A stretch of DNA of 64,000 bases from NCBI RefSeq assembly GCF_000420705.1, contig NZ_ATVL01000007.1, forward strand, positions 620,001 through 684,000. Direction: 5' to 3'. Below, one piece after another: positions 1 to 8,647 of this stretch. A model generated the notes under the pieces. That model was not told where the DNA came from, searched no databases, and was given only the letters and a program-made list of their open reading frames with translations. The position numbers were made by a program, and so were the translations under genes. This DNA comes from Hymenobacter norwichensis DSM 15439. Its GTDB lineage: Bacteria; Bacteroidota; Bacteroidia; Cytophagales; Hymenobacteraceae. Numbering within the stretch: position 1 is the first letter of the stretch; each line of letters starts with the position of its first letter.

Positions 1-602
1 CCAAACTGATAGAAAACGCCGTCGGGGAGTTGTCTAAACTGCCCGGCATTGGCAAAAAAACCGCCTTGCGCCTTGCGTTGCACCTGCTGAAAGCCGAAAC
101 GGATACCACCGCCACGCTGGCCGAGGCACTAGCCAAAATGCGCTTCGACATTCGCTACTGCGACACCTGCCACAACATTTCCGACACGGCCGAGTGCAGC
201 ATCTGCGCCAACAAGCTCCGCGACCATAGCATCATCTGCGTGGTATCAGACATCCGCGACGTTATTGCCATCGAAAACACGGGGCAGTACAAAGGCGGCT
301 ACCACGTGCTAGGCGGCGTGATTTCGCCCATTGAAGGCGTGGGCCCCAGCGACTTGCAGATTGACTCGCTAGTGGAGCGTATCAGCGCGCCGGAGTCTGA
401 AATCAAGGAGGTTATCTTGGCCATCAGCCCCACGATGGAAGGTGACACTACCGCCTTCTACCTCTCGCGCAAGCTCCGCGACTTTGCCGAAGTGCACATT
501 AGCTCCATTGCCCGCGGCATCCCGATGGGTGGCGAACTGGAGTACGCCGATGAAATTACGCTCGGCCGCAGTATTGTGGAGCGCCAGCGTCAAGCAAAAT
601 AA
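1..602 (+). CDS. recR: Recombination protein RecR (5' end outside window)
   Basis: RecR works with RecO/RecF to load RecA on SSB-coated gaps in recombinational repair. The frame is open from base 3 and already reads K-L-I-E-N-A before the first possible start codon (TTG at 30), so the true start lies just left of the window and only a few residues are missing. Visible parts in order: helix-hairpin-helix LPGIGKKTA (bases about 39-65), a four-cysteine zinc finger CDTC...CSIC (about 159-206), and a Toprim domain containing VVSDIRD and YHVLGG. The C-terminal part is complete. A hairpin terminator follows 25 bases after the stop. Family assignment is secure; only the start is unseen. Confidence 0.96.
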   Translation, partial: KLIENAVGELSKLPGIGKKTALRLALHLLKAETDTTATLAEALAKMRFDIRYCDTCHNISDTAECSICANKLRDHSIICVVSDIRDVIAIENTGQYKGGYHVLGGVISPIEGVGPSDLQIDSLVERISAPESEIKEVILAISPTMEGDTTAFYLSRKLRDFAEVHISSIARGIPMGGELEYADEITLGRSIVERQRQAK

Positions 603-626
603 TCGTTTGATTACTTGAAGCCATGG

Positions 627-654
627 GGCCACTGCTTTTTAGCGGTGGCCTTTT
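627..654 (+). terminator. Rho-independent terminator after recR
   Basis: GGCCACTGC (627-635), a 6-base loop, GCGGTGGCC (642-650), then TTTT. One pair is mismatched. It separates recR from the aspartate kinase and argues against any start of the kinase upstream of it. Confidence 0.75.
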
Positions 655-716
655 GCATTATACTCGGCTTAGCAGTGGCGCGGGAGGTACATATAAGCTA
701 TTCGGGGGTTGTTACC

Positions 717-724
717 TATGTTTG
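717..724 (+). promoter_or_regulatory. -7 promoter box of aspartate kinase
   Basis: TATGTTTG matches the Bacteroidota -7 consensus TAnnTTTG exactly and lies 22 bases before the ATG at 747. I see no clear -33 TTTG. It supports the start at 747. Confidence 0.55.
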
Positions 725-746
725 CCAATTCACCTGCTTTACTTCC

Positions 747-2126
747 ATGCTCACCGTAGAAAAAATCGGCGGTACGTCCATGAGTGCCTTCGCCGACGTG
801 CTAAGCAACATCATTTTGTACAACCGCACGGGTACAGAGCTGTACAACCGCATTTTTGTGGTGTCGGCGTACGCGGGCGTGACTAACTGGCTGCTGGAGA
901 ACAAGAAAACCGGCGAGCCGGGCGTGTATCACCGCATCACCGAGCACAAGAAGTTCCACCAGGCCCTGGCCGAAGTAGCTACCAAACTCAAGGCCCTCAA
1001 CCGGCAATACGAGCCGCTGGGACTGGATTTGGCCGTGGCCGATGCCTTTATCGAACAGCGCATTCAGGACGCTAAAACCTACCTTAATAGCCTCGTTAAT
1101 ATTCTGGCGTCGGGCTACGTGAGCAGCGCTAATATCCTGCAAGCTGCCCGCGAGATTCTGGCCTCTATTGGTGAAACGCATTCGGCGTTCAACTCGGTGA
1201 ACATCCTGCAAAACCGCGGCATCAACGCTACGCTGGTGGATTTGAGTGGTTTCCACGACCATAAATCGTACACCATCGACCAGCGTATCCGGCATGCCTT
1301 CAAGAAAATCAACTTCGCCGAAACCATCTGCATTGTGACGGGCTACGTGAAGGGCACCGAAGGTATTATGCGCGAATTCGACCGGGGTTACTCCGAGGTG
1401 ACATTCAGCAAGATAGCCGTAGCGGTGAAGCCCCAGGAGGCCATTATTCACAAGGAGTACCACCTCTGCTCCGCCGACCCTATGATGGTGGGCGTGGACA
1501 ATTGCCAGCCCGTTGGTTTCACTAACTACGACGTAGCCGACCAACTCGCCGACGTAGGCATGGAGGCTATTCATCCGAAAGCCTCGAAGCCGCTGGAAAT
1601 CAGTAAGATCAACCTGCGCATCAAGAACACCTTCGAGCCCGAGCACCCCGGCACGCTCATCACCGAAGATTACGTGTCGCCGCAGAAGCGGGTAGAGGTG
1701 ATTACCGGCACCGATAAGGTGATGATGATTGACGTGTACGACCCGCTGATGGTGGGTGCGGCCGGCTACGACCTGCACATTATGCAGATATTCTATGACT
1801 TAGGCATCAGCTACAGCTTCAAGGCTACCAGCGCCAACAGTATTTCGGTGGTTATCTGGGAGAAGGACTTCAACAAGAAGCTGGTGCTGGAGCTACAGGA
1901 GAAGTACGAAAAAGTAACGGTGGAGAAGATGGCCATGGTCTGCCTCATCGGCTCCAACATCGACCAGCCGGGCCTGCTGGCCAAAGCCGCCGGTGCCCTG
2001 GCCGATGCCGATATCAACATCATGAGTGCTGGTTTTGCCTTGCGCAAAGTGAACATTCAGTTTCTGATTGCCCGCAAAGACTTTAAAGCCGCCGTGGTGG
2101 CCTTAAACAAAACCCTGTTTTTCTAG
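747..2126 (+). CDS. Aspartate kinase
   Basis: Phosphorylates aspartate, the first step to lysine, threonine, methionine and diaminopimelate. 459 residues from the ATG at 747. The frame is open to 615, but that stretch crosses the recR terminator and the promoter box at 717, so 747 is preferred. Near the N-terminus is the kinase motif EKIGGTSM (canonical K-x-GGTS). The C-terminal third carries ACT-type sequence (ISYSFKATSANSISVVIW, then a second unit starting near MAMVCLIGSNIDQPGLLAK), as expected of feedback-regulated aspartate kinases. No homoserine dehydrogenase domain follows, so the enzyme is monofunctional. It is followed by a 165-base gap that holds a large inverted repeat. Confidence 0.9.
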   Translation: MLTVEKIGGTSMSAFADVLSNIILYNRTGTELYNRIFVVSAYAGVTNWLLENKKTGEPGVYHRITEHKKFHQALAEVATKLKALNRQYEPLGLDLAVADAFIEQRIQDAKTYLNSLVNILASGYVSSANILQAAREILASIGETHSAFNSVNILQNRGINATLVDLSGFHDHKSYTIDQRIRHAFKKINFAETICIVTGYVKGTEGIMREFDRGYSEVTFSKIAVAVKPQEAIIHKEYHLCSADPMMVGVDNCQPVGFTNYDVADQLADVGMEAIHPKASKPLEISKINLRIKNTFEPEHPGTLITEDYVSPQKRVEVITGTDKVMMIDVYDPLMVGAAGYDLHIMQIFYDLGISYSFKATSANSISVVIWEKDFNKKLVLELQEKYEKVTVEKMAMVCLIGSNIDQPGLLAKAAGALADADINIMSAGFALRKVNIQFLIARKDFKAAVVALNKTLFF

Positions 2127-2139
2127 GTACGGGACGTAA

Positions 2140-2233
2140 CGCATAAATCTGTTCCGCGACGAACCGCACTAGTATCTGGTACTGGACCAACGTGTATGAA
2201 CTCGCGTGGCTCGTCGCAGAACAGATTTACGCG
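2140..2233. repeat. Long imperfect inverted repeat between aspartate kinase and glycosyltransferase
   Basis: Arms of 26 bases (2140-2165 and 2208-2233) match at 23 of 26 positions and enclose 42 bases. Both arms share the core TAAATCTGTTC and GCGACGA. There is no T-run after either arm, so it is not a standard terminator. It could be a palindromic repeat copy or an RNA structure. Confidence 0.6.
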
Positions 2234-2291
2234 CTACATTCTGATCTGACTCTGCGTACCTTTCGAGGCTACTTCTTGCTTGCTGCCGTCC

Positions 2292-4355
2292 GTGAAACTT
2301 TCCGTTGTTATTGTCAACTACAACGTCTGCTACTTTCTGGAGCAGGCGCTCTTGTCGGTTCGGCGAGCGGTGGAAAAGTTGGGGCTGCCGGTGGAGGTGT
2401 TCGTAGTGGACAATAATTCCGTGGACGGTTCGGTAGCCATGGTTCGGGCCCGGTTTCCGGAGGTGATTCTCATTGAAAACCACGACAACCCCGGCTTCTC
2501 GAAGGCCAACAACCAGGCCCTGCGCGTAGCCCGCGGCGAGTACGTGCTGCTGCTCAACCCCGATACCGTGGTGGAAGAGGATACCTTCCGGGCCTGCTGC
2601 GCGTTTATGGACCATCACCCCAACGCCGGCGGGCTGGGCGTGAAGATGCTGGACGGCCAGGGCAAGTTTCTGCCGGAAAGCAAGCGGGGGCTGCCTACGC
2701 CATGGGTGGCGTTCTACAAGATATTCGGGCTGGCCAAGCTGTTTCCGAAGTCGCGCCGGTTTGGGCGCTACCACCTCGGCTTCCTCGACAAAGACCAAAC
2801 CCACGAGGTGGCAGTGCTGAGCGGAGCCTTTATGCTGATGCGGCAGGTTACGTTGCAGCAAGTCGGGCTGCTCGACGAGGACTACTTCATGTACGGCGAA
2901 GACATTGACCTTTCGTACCGCATCACGCAGGGCGGCTGGAAAAACTATTACTTCCCCGGCACCCGCATCATCCACTACAAGGGCGAGAGCACCAAGCGCA
3001 CGAGCGTCAACTATGTGTTCGTGTTCTACCGGGCCATGGTGATTTTTGCCCGCAAGCACTTCATGCCGGGCCAGGCGGGTCTGTTTTCGGTATTGATAAA
3101 CGCAGCCATCTGGCTGCGGGCAGGTATGGCGGTGGCCGAGCGCCTGCTAACCCGCGCCGCGCCGGTGCTGCTCGATGTCGGCCTTATTTACGGGGGGCTG
3201 TACTTCCTGAAAACCTACTGGGAGCAGAACCATAAGTACGTGCCCACGGCCTATCCGCCGCAGTTTATGTTGGTGGCAGTGCCGGCCTATATTCTGGTGT
3301 GGCTGACTTCAGCATACTTCAGCGGCGCCTACGACGAGCCCACCAAAACCTCGCGCATCGTGCGCGGGATTTTCCTGGGCACAGTCCTGATTTCGGCCAT
3401 CAGCAACTTCTTTGACGCCTGGCGCTTCTCGAAGGCGCTGATTGTGCTGGGGGGCGTGTGGGCCGTGGCGGCTTTGGTGGGTCGGCGGCTGGCCACGCAC
3501 TTTCTGCGCTACCACGACCTACGCTTGAGTGAGCGGCGGCAGAAAAACGTGGCCATCGTGGGCTCGGGCGTAGAAAGCCTGCGGGTGCGGCAACTACTGG
3601 AACACGCGGCGGTGCAGGTCCGCATCATCGGCTACATCACGCCGGAGGTCGGTACAAGTGCCGTTTCTGTTACAGCGGCAGCGCCGGTGTTGGCCGGGGC
3701 GGCCTGGGTGACTTCTGGAACCCAATCGGCGGTGCAAGCTGCGGAAACCGCACTAGCTGCTCCCGCCGACGACTTACTGGGCGAAGTGCGGCAGTTGGAA
3801 GAAATTATTCGCATCTACGCGCTGGATGAGTTGATTTTTTGCGGCAAAGACTTGTCGGCCAGCCAGATTATTGGGTTGATGGTGAGTTTGCCACAGCACC
3901 CGGCTGTTGCCTACAAAATTCTGCCCCAGGATAGCCAGTACATCATTGGTAGCTCGTCGAAAGATGCGCCCGGCGACTACTATGCCCTCGATATTACGCT
4001 CAATCTGTTCCGGCCCCAGCAGGTGCGCAACAAGCGCGTACTCGACATTCTGACGGCCCTGCTGCTACTGCTGGCCTCGCCGCTGGTGCTGGGAGTGCAG
4101 GAGAATAAGGGTGGATTTGTGCGCAACTGTTTGCGGGTGCTGGGCGGTTCGCGCACTTGGGTAGGCTTGCGCCACGCCGCCACGCCTACCCACATGGCCC
4201 GCGCCATCCTCTCGCCCGCCGATGCCACGCAAGTAACTACACCCCTAACCGAGGCCACCCGCCGCCGGCTGGAGCTGCTCTACGCCAAAGACTACGAGCC
4301 CGGCACCGACCTGAGTATCATGTTGCGGCGCTTTCGGTGGCTAGGAGTGGAGTAG
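2292..4355 (+). CDS. Membrane glycosyltransferase family 2, fused to a degenerate sugar-phosphate transferase-like half
   Basis: 687 residues from GTG 2292, giving the typical family start KLSVVIVNYN; a TTG at 2280 is possible. TACCTTTC at 2257, one base off the -7 consensus, precedes it. Residues 1-270 are a GT2 domain with DNNSVDGS, NPDTVV and GEDIDLSYR, which bind nucleotide sugar and metal. Membrane segments follow at about 290-400. Then comes a Rossmann-like stretch (VAIVGSGVES, near 420), as in WcaJ/WbaP-type enzymes. At about 581-625 is a remnant of the phosphoglycosyltransferase region (KRVLDILTALLLLLASPLV, then NKGGFVRNCLRVL), and LYAKDYEPGTDLSI lies near the end. The basic/acidic catalytic core of that domain is missing, so only the GT2 half should be active. 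Probably acts at the inner membrane in surface-polysaccharide synthesis; acceptor unknown. Confidence 0.8.
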   Translation: MKLSVVIVNYNVCYFLEQALLSVRRAVEKLGLPVEVFVVDNNSVDGSVAMVRARFPEVILIENHDNPGFSKANNQALRVARGEYVLLLNPDTVVEEDTFRACCAFMDHHPNAGGLGVKMLDGQGKFLPESKRGLPTPWVAFYKIFGLAKLFPKSRRFGRYHLGFLDKDQTHEVAVLSGAFMLMRQVTLQQVGLLDEDYFMYGEDIDLSYRITQGGWKNYYFPGTRIIHYKGESTKRTSVNYVFVFYRAMVIFARKHFMPGQAGLFSVLINAAIWLRAGMAVAERLLTRAAPVLLDVGLIYGGLYFLKTYWEQNHKYVPTAYPPQFMLVAVPAYILVWLTSAYFSGAYDEPTKTSRIVRGIFLGTVLISAISNFFDAWRFSKALIVLGGVWAVAALVGRRLATHFLRYHDLRLSERRQKNVAIVGSGVESLRVRQLLEHAAVQVRIIGYITPEVGTSAVSVTAAAPVLAGAAWVTSGTQSAVQAAETALAAPADDLLGEVRQLEEIIRIYALDELIFCGKDLSASQIIGLMVSLPQHPAVAYKILPQDSQYIIGSSSKDAPGDYYALDITLNLFRPQQVRNKRVLDILTALLLLLASPLVLGVQENKGGFVRNCLRVLGGSRTWVGLRHAATPTHMARAILSPADATQVTTPLTEATRRRLELLYAKDYEPGTDLSIMLRRFRWLGVE

Positions 4356-4745
4356 CGCTACGCTCCGAAGAGCGGTTATTTAGCCACTCCCAGCGGGCTA
4401 TCCGGGCGTTGGAAATAATAGATTCGCTTTGCGGCGTGGAAGTACTTTAGGACGCTGGCTGCCACGGTAAGCCGGGGTGCCAAAGCAGAAGCAGCAAGGA
4501 TCCATGTACAGTTGAAAGCCGCTATTCAGCACGTTCAGGCGTATTCTGGAATCCGACTTAGGCGAAAATGCGTGGCTGGAAACCAAATTCGGTGCAGAAG
4601 GACAAGAGGGTCTGAAGTCCCTAGATAAGCGGCTAAGGGCAGCGGAAACAGTACGTTGGCCTGTGTAGATAATCCGGGCGCTGATACTGCATAATTATTC
4701 TATCCTCAGTACATTCGCCCGGTTCACTAATTCGTCTTTGCCCCC
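4356..4745. other. Intergenic 390 bases, no gene supported
   Basis: No coding potential with family resemblance, no hairpin with a T-run and no exact TAnnTTTG box seen. Short frames on both strands have no recognisable product. The promoter of the aminotransferase must lie here but cannot be placed. Confidence 0.5.
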
Positions 4746-5975
4746 ATGTCTCAAGAAGTTACGCTTGCCCCAGAGTCTACCTCTGTCCTGTCCGACCGGA
4801 TCCTGACCATGCAGGAGTCCCAGACGATAGCCATGGCCAAAAAATCCCGCGAGCTGGCTGCCCAGGGCGTGGATGTTATCAACCTCAGCTTCGGCGAGCC
4901 GGATTTCCAGACCCCGCAGTACATCAAGGATGCCGCCAAAGCTGCCCTCGACGAAGGTTACACCTTCTATACACCCGTGCCCGGCTACCCCGAGCTGCGC
5001 CAAGCCATCTGCGACAAACTAAAGCGCGACAACAACCTCGACTACAAAAACGAAAACATTGTGGTGAGTACTGGCGCCAAGCAGTCGTTGGCGAATGCCG
5101 TGCTAAGCTTGGTGAATCCCGGCGACGAGGTGATTGTGTTTGCGCCGTACTGGGTGAGCTACACCGAAATAGTGAAACTGGCGGAAGGTGTGGTGGTTGA
5201 GTTAGTGGGCTCCATCGAAAACGACTTCAAAGTGACGGCCGCCGAGCTGGAGGCTGCCATTACGCCGCGCACCAAGCTCATCATGTACTCTTCGCCCTGC
5301 AACCCCACGGGCTCGGTGTTCTCCCGCGACGACCTGGCGGCCATTGCCGACGTGGTAGCGCGCCACGAGCAGGTGCACGTGCTGGCTGATGAGATTTACG
5401 AGTACATCAACTTCGTGGGGGACCATGCCAGCATTGCGCAGTTCGCCGACATCAAAGACCGGGTGATTACCGTGAATGGCTTCTCGAAAGGCTACGCCAT
5501 GACCGGCTGGCGCGTGGGCTACATTGCAGCCCACAAGGATATTGCCAGCGCCTGCGAAAAAATCCAGAGCCAAATTACTTCGGGTACCTGCTCCATTGCC
5601 CAGCGCGCTGCTCTGGCCGCTCTGGAAGGAGGCCGCGCCTCGGCTGACGAAATGGTGGAAGCCTACCACCGCCGCCGCGACTTGGTGCTGGAAATGGCCA
5701 AGGAAATTCCTGGCCTGCGCACGCCCACGCCCAGCGGCGCGTTCTACGTTTTTCCCGATGTGAGCAGCTTCTTCGGCAAAACTGCCCCCGACGGCCAAGT
5801 GATTGAAAACGCCTATGACCTCGCGCTGTTTATCCTGCGTGATGCGCACGTGTCTTGCGTGGATGGCCGGGCCTTTGGGGCGCCGAACTGCATCCGGTTT
5901 AGCACCGCTGCCGCCGACGAAAAGCTGCGCGACGCCTTCACCCGCATCAAAAAGAGCTTAGCCACCTTAGTATAA
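4746..5975 (+). CDS. Aspartate-type aminotransferase (class I, PLP-dependent)
   Basis: 409 residues. Exchanges amino groups between aspartate (or a related amino acid) and 2-oxoglutarate. Class I fold: LSFGEPDFQTP near residue 50, STGAKQSL, SSPCNPTGSVF, ADEIYEY and the PLP lysine K248 in NGFSKGYAMTGWRVGY, then a C-terminal arginine in CIRFSTAA that would bind the alpha-carboxylate. Length and motif order are those of the AspC/prephenate aminotransferase group in Bacteroidota, so the exact substrate is not fixed. The ATG at 4746 is preceded by a C-run rather than a Shine-Dalgarno sequence. A strong hairpin lies downstream. Confidence 0.9.
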   Translation: MSQEVTLAPESTSVLSDRILTMQESQTIAMAKKSRELAAQGVDVINLSFGEPDFQTPQYIKDAAKAALDEGYTFYTPVPGYPELRQAICDKLKRDNNLDYKNENIVVSTGAKQSLANAVLSLVNPGDEVIVFAPYWVSYTEIVKLAEGVVVELVGSIENDFKVTAAELEAAITPRTKLIMYSSPCNPTGSVFSRDDLAAIADVVARHEQVHVLADEIYEYINFVGDHASIAQFADIKDRVITVNGFSKGYAMTGWRVGYIAAHKDIASACEKIQSQITSGTCSIAQRAALAALEGGRASADEMVEAYHRRRDLVLEMAKEIPGLRTPTPSGAFYVFPDVSSFFGKTAPDGQVIENAYDLALFILRDAHVSCVDGRAFGAPNCIRFSTAAADEKLRDAFTRIKKSLATLV

Positions 5976-6005
5976 AGTAGCGGCGCCAACCAATTGGCAC
6001 CGCAT

Positions 6006-6062
6006 ACAAGGCGAGTAGCCGGCTACTGTACCATTTAGGGCAGGGCTAGCTACTCGCCTTGT
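6006..6062 (+). terminator. Hairpin after the aminotransferase
   Basis: ACAAGGCGAGTAGC (6006-6019) is matched perfectly by GCTACTCGCCTTGT (6049-6062), with a 29-base loop. There is no long T-run, so it could be a terminator or an mRNA 3'-end stabiliser. Confidence 0.55.
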
Positions 6063-6094
6063 TCATTTCAGCAAGTGAAAGTCGGCGTTAGAGT

Positions 6095-6102
6095 TACCTT
6101 TG
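6095..6102 (+). promoter_or_regulatory. -7 promoter box of the heptose kinase gene
   Basis: TACCTTTG, an exact TAnnTTTG match, 22 bases before the ATG at 6125. Confidence 0.55.
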
Positions 6103-6124
6103 CGGCTTCACTGAATCCGTCAGA

Positions 6125-7138
6125 ATGCCTGTCCCAGCCGCCCTCACCACCTTACCCGAGCTGTTTAATGCCTTCAATCAGCTACGTGTGCTTATTGTAG
6201 GCGACGTGATGATGGATGCCTACGTGTGGGGTAAAGCCACCCGCCTTTCGCCGGAAGCCCCCGTGCCTGTTGTGAATGTGAGTCGTATGGAAAACCGCCT
6301 CGGCGGAGCCGCCAACGTGGCTCTGAACGTGCAGGCGCTCGGGGCCACACCGCTGCTGTGCGCCGTAATCGGTGAGGACCAAGGCGGCAATCAACTGGTG
6401 GACTTGTTGCACAGCACTGGCCTTTCGGCCGAAGGTATCGTGCGCAGTTCGTACCGCCCGACCACCGTGAAACAGCGGATTCTGGCGCAAGGGCAGCAGT
6501 TGCTTCGCATCGATTCGGAAGTGGAAACCGACCTCAACGCCGAGGAAAACAAGCAGCTCACAACCCGCTACGAAATGCTTTTGGCGCAAGCTGATGTGGT
6601 AATTTTTGAGGATTACGACAAGGGGGTGCTCACCGAAGCCGGCATTCACCACTTCATTGCACTGGCGCGGCAGCGCGGCATTCCCACCGTGGTTGACCCC
6701 AAGAAAAAGAACTTCTTGGCCTACCAGCACTGCACTTTGTTCAAGCCTAACCTGAAAGAGCTGCGCGAAGGCCTGAAGCTGGAATTTGGGGAGCCGGATA
6801 CCGACCGCACCGGGTTTGAAGCAGCCGTAGCTCGCCTGCGAGAGGTGCTGACGCCGGAAATCGTGCTGGTAACGCTTTCCGAGCATGGCGTATTCGCGCA
6901 GCGCCAGCAGGAAAAAACCTACCTGCCGGCTCACCTACGTTCCATTTCCGACGTATCCGGTGCCGGTGACACGGTGATTAGCATTGCGGCGCTCTGCGTA
7001 GCCCTTGGCTTGCCTGTAGCGGTTATGGCAGCATTGGCTAACCTTGGGGGTGGCTTGGTTTGTGAGCAGGTGGGTGTGGTGCCCATCGAGAAGCAGCTAC
7101 TGCTGGAAGAGGCGCAGCAAGTGGGGTTGTTGAAGTAG
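6125..7138 (+). CDS. rfaE1: D-glycero-beta-D-manno-heptose-7-phosphate kinase-like PfkB protein
   Basis: 337 residues. PfkB/ribokinase fold with the HldE kinase-domain signature near the N-terminus (GDVMMDAYVWG, then RLSPEAPVPVV) and the catalytic GAGD motif in DVSGAGDTVISIAA. In E. coli HldE this domain phosphorylates heptose-7-phosphate at O-1 for ADP-heptose and lipopolysaccharide core synthesis. The cytidylyltransferase-like second half of HldE is absent, so this is a stand-alone kinase, as is common in Bacteroidota; the nucleotidyltransferase partner is not in the window. Another PfkB substrate cannot be excluded. The gene ends 3 bases before the stop of the convergent membrane-protein gene, leaving no room for a terminator. 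Confidence 0.8.
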   Translation: MPVPAALTTLPELFNAFNQLRVLIVGDVMMDAYVWGKATRLSPEAPVPVVNVSRMENRLGGAANVALNVQALGATPLLCAVIGEDQGGNQLVDLLHSTGLSAEGIVRSSYRPTTVKQRILAQGQQLLRIDSEVETDLNAEENKQLTTRYEMLLAQADVVIFEDYDKGVLTEAGIHHFIALARQRGIPTVVDPKKKNFLAYQHCTLFKPNLKELREGLKLEFGEPDTDRTGFEAAVARLREVLTPEIVLVTLSEHGVFAQRQQEKTYLPAHLRSISDVSGAGDTVISIAALCVALGLPVAVMAALANLGGGLVCEQVGVVPIEKQLLLEEAQQVGLLK

Positions 7139-7141
7139 CGC

Positions 7142-8572
7142 TTACTGTGATGGCGCCATCACCTGTACTGAATCTACCCCGAACCAGATGGCTAGCCGCG
7201 TGTTTACCCCAAAGCCAGGCATTGTAGACAAGTCGTCGGGAGGAAGAAAGTTGAAGCGGTTGGTGAGAGGTGGGAGAGGGGGCACCCGAAGGACAGTGTG
7301 GGGCGTACGGCCCGCGTACTGTAATGCTTGGAAGCGTTGCTCCCATTGGCGCGCAAATTCAGGCGCATCATGCTGTAAGTCTAGGTAAGCTCGTCCACTT
7401 GAAATAAATACCACGATGAGCAGTACAAAAGCTAACAATGTACGCACCGCCGGTGAGGCTGCTGGTACGGTAGCCGGTTCAGTGGGTAAACTCGCCCAGG
7501 AAGCAACTATCCAACCCAGCAGCCACCACCAGACCATAGCGTTGGTGGCCCGTGGTAACAAAGGAGGTCGAGGGAGCATGAGGGCATAGGGAACAGCGGC
7601 TAACATCACGCCTACCACCAGAACAATAGCACTAAGTAGCAAGGGCAACTTCAAGCCTAGCGGCCGAGCTGGCAACGTTCGGGCAGCTAGTGGTGCCAAT
7701 ACCAGCGTCAGTATCGGCGCAATCAACATGTAAGGCTCCACGAACAAGTAGCGCAACAGTATCACCAAACGTGAAGCGGCTTCCCACGCAGAAGCGGCTG
7801 GAACTACGGCGCCATCGAGGTGTTGGCGTGCGGTGTTGCCTGGTGCTAGTACCGATATGGTGCCGCATATGACTAAGAGAATGCCTAATCCTATCCAAAT
7901 TCGGAGGCTATAATACTGCCGCCGAAATAAGCTTATACCGGCCGCCACGGCCATCAGCCAGCAAAGTTGGATGAGCGTAAGCTCATTGGAGCCAGCGGCG
8001 GCAATGGTACCTACGACGGCTGCTAGGCCCCACGCTCTTCGCGAGTTACAGTTGGAAGCACGGTGCAGCCGTTCCACCGCCAGCGGAACCAGTACCAGCA
8101 GCCAGGTAGCCACCTGGTACACCGCAATTTCGGTGAAGTAGTACAGGACAGAAAACCGGTAGGGGGCTAGCGCCACATACACCAAGCTCAAGCCAGCAGC
8201 CAGTAATCCTGCCTCACGGCGACGAAGCTGCTGACCTGTGAGGCGGCGTACAAATAAATACAGCACCACAATACGTAGCAGGTGGCTAATAGCAGCCACC
8301 AGTTTAACTCCAGCCAGCCATCTATAGCTCAGAGGGTTAAATGCATATAAAAGAAAATTGCTGAAATAACGCCCTGACCAGTTTTGAAAAAGATAAGGTT
8401 GAGCCCCCCATATACCATGGTTGAACGTGTCCGAGGATACAGAGAAATCGCACCCAAACGGCTGGTTATAGAGGCACAGCGCTAAAAAGGGTAACAACCC
8501 TAGCCCTATACCAATAGTTAAAAGTGCCAAGCGGTGAGAAGTAGCCCACCGCATTACTTGTGAATAGGGCAT
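7142..8572 (-). CDS. Polytopic membrane protein, DUF6056-like
   Basis: 476 residues from the ATG at 8572; a TTG at 8593 would start inside the hemE hairpin and is rejected. About ten hydrophobic segments span the protein. An early loop has S-S-D-T-F-N-H-G-I-W and N-W-S-G-R-Y-F-S-N-F, and a mid-protein LAPGNTARQ resembles the APGN-x-x-R motif of DUF6056 membrane proteins, which look like GT-C glycosyltransferase relatives. The C-terminal 90 residues are soluble. Function unknown; a role in transferring sugars from lipid carriers would be only inference. It lies downstream of hemE on the same strand but is separated from it by a hairpin. Confidence 0.6.
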   Translation of the reverse strand: MPYSQVMRWATSHRLALLTIGIGLGLLPFLALCLYNQPFGCDFSVSSDTFNHGIWGAQPYLFQNWSGRYFSNFLLYAFNPLSYRWLAGVKLVAAISHLLRIVVLYLFVRRLTGQQLRRREAGLLAAGLSLVYVALAPYRFSVLYYFTEIAVYQVATWLLVLVPLAVERLHRASNCNSRRAWGLAAVVGTIAAAGSNELTLIQLCWLMAVAAGISLFRRQYYSLRIWIGLGILLVICGTISVLAPGNTARQHLDGAVVPAASAWEAASRLVILLRYLFVEPYMLIAPILTLVLAPLAARTLPARPLGLKLPLLLSAIVLVVGVMLAAVPYALMLPRPPLLPRATNAMVWWWLLGWIVASWASLPTEPATVPAASPAVRTLLAFVLLIVVFISSGRAYLDLQHDAPEFARQWEQRFQALQYAGRTPHTVLRVPPLPPLTNRFNFLPPDDLSTMPGFGVNTRLAIWFGVDSVQVMAPSQ

Positions 8573-8594
8573 AAAGGATTCGATTAAACACAAT

Positions 8595-8617
8595 GCAGCC
8601 CGCTACAAGCGGGCTGC
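8595..8617 (-). terminator. Hairpin downstream of hemE
   Basis: GCAGCCCGCT-ACA-AGCGGGCTGC, ten perfect pairs with a 3-base loop. On the minus strand it is followed by ATTGTGTTTAAT. Probable hemE terminator. Confidence 0.6.
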
Positions 8618-8647
8618 GGTAGTAATAAGCATAAAGTGCCTGACTGC

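Noticed and set aside
615..746. N-terminal extension of aspartate kinase with a hydrophobic start
   Set aside because: It reads through the recR terminator and the promoter box; the enzyme is cytoplasmic and starts at 747.
801..1778. Long open frame (325 codons) antisense to aspartate kinase
   Set aside because: Mirrors the codon bias of the real gene, His/Val/Gly-rich, no family resemblance.
4398..4586. 62-codon minus-strand frame in the 390-base gap after the glycosyltransferase
   Set aside because: No recognisable product and no promoter; chance frame.
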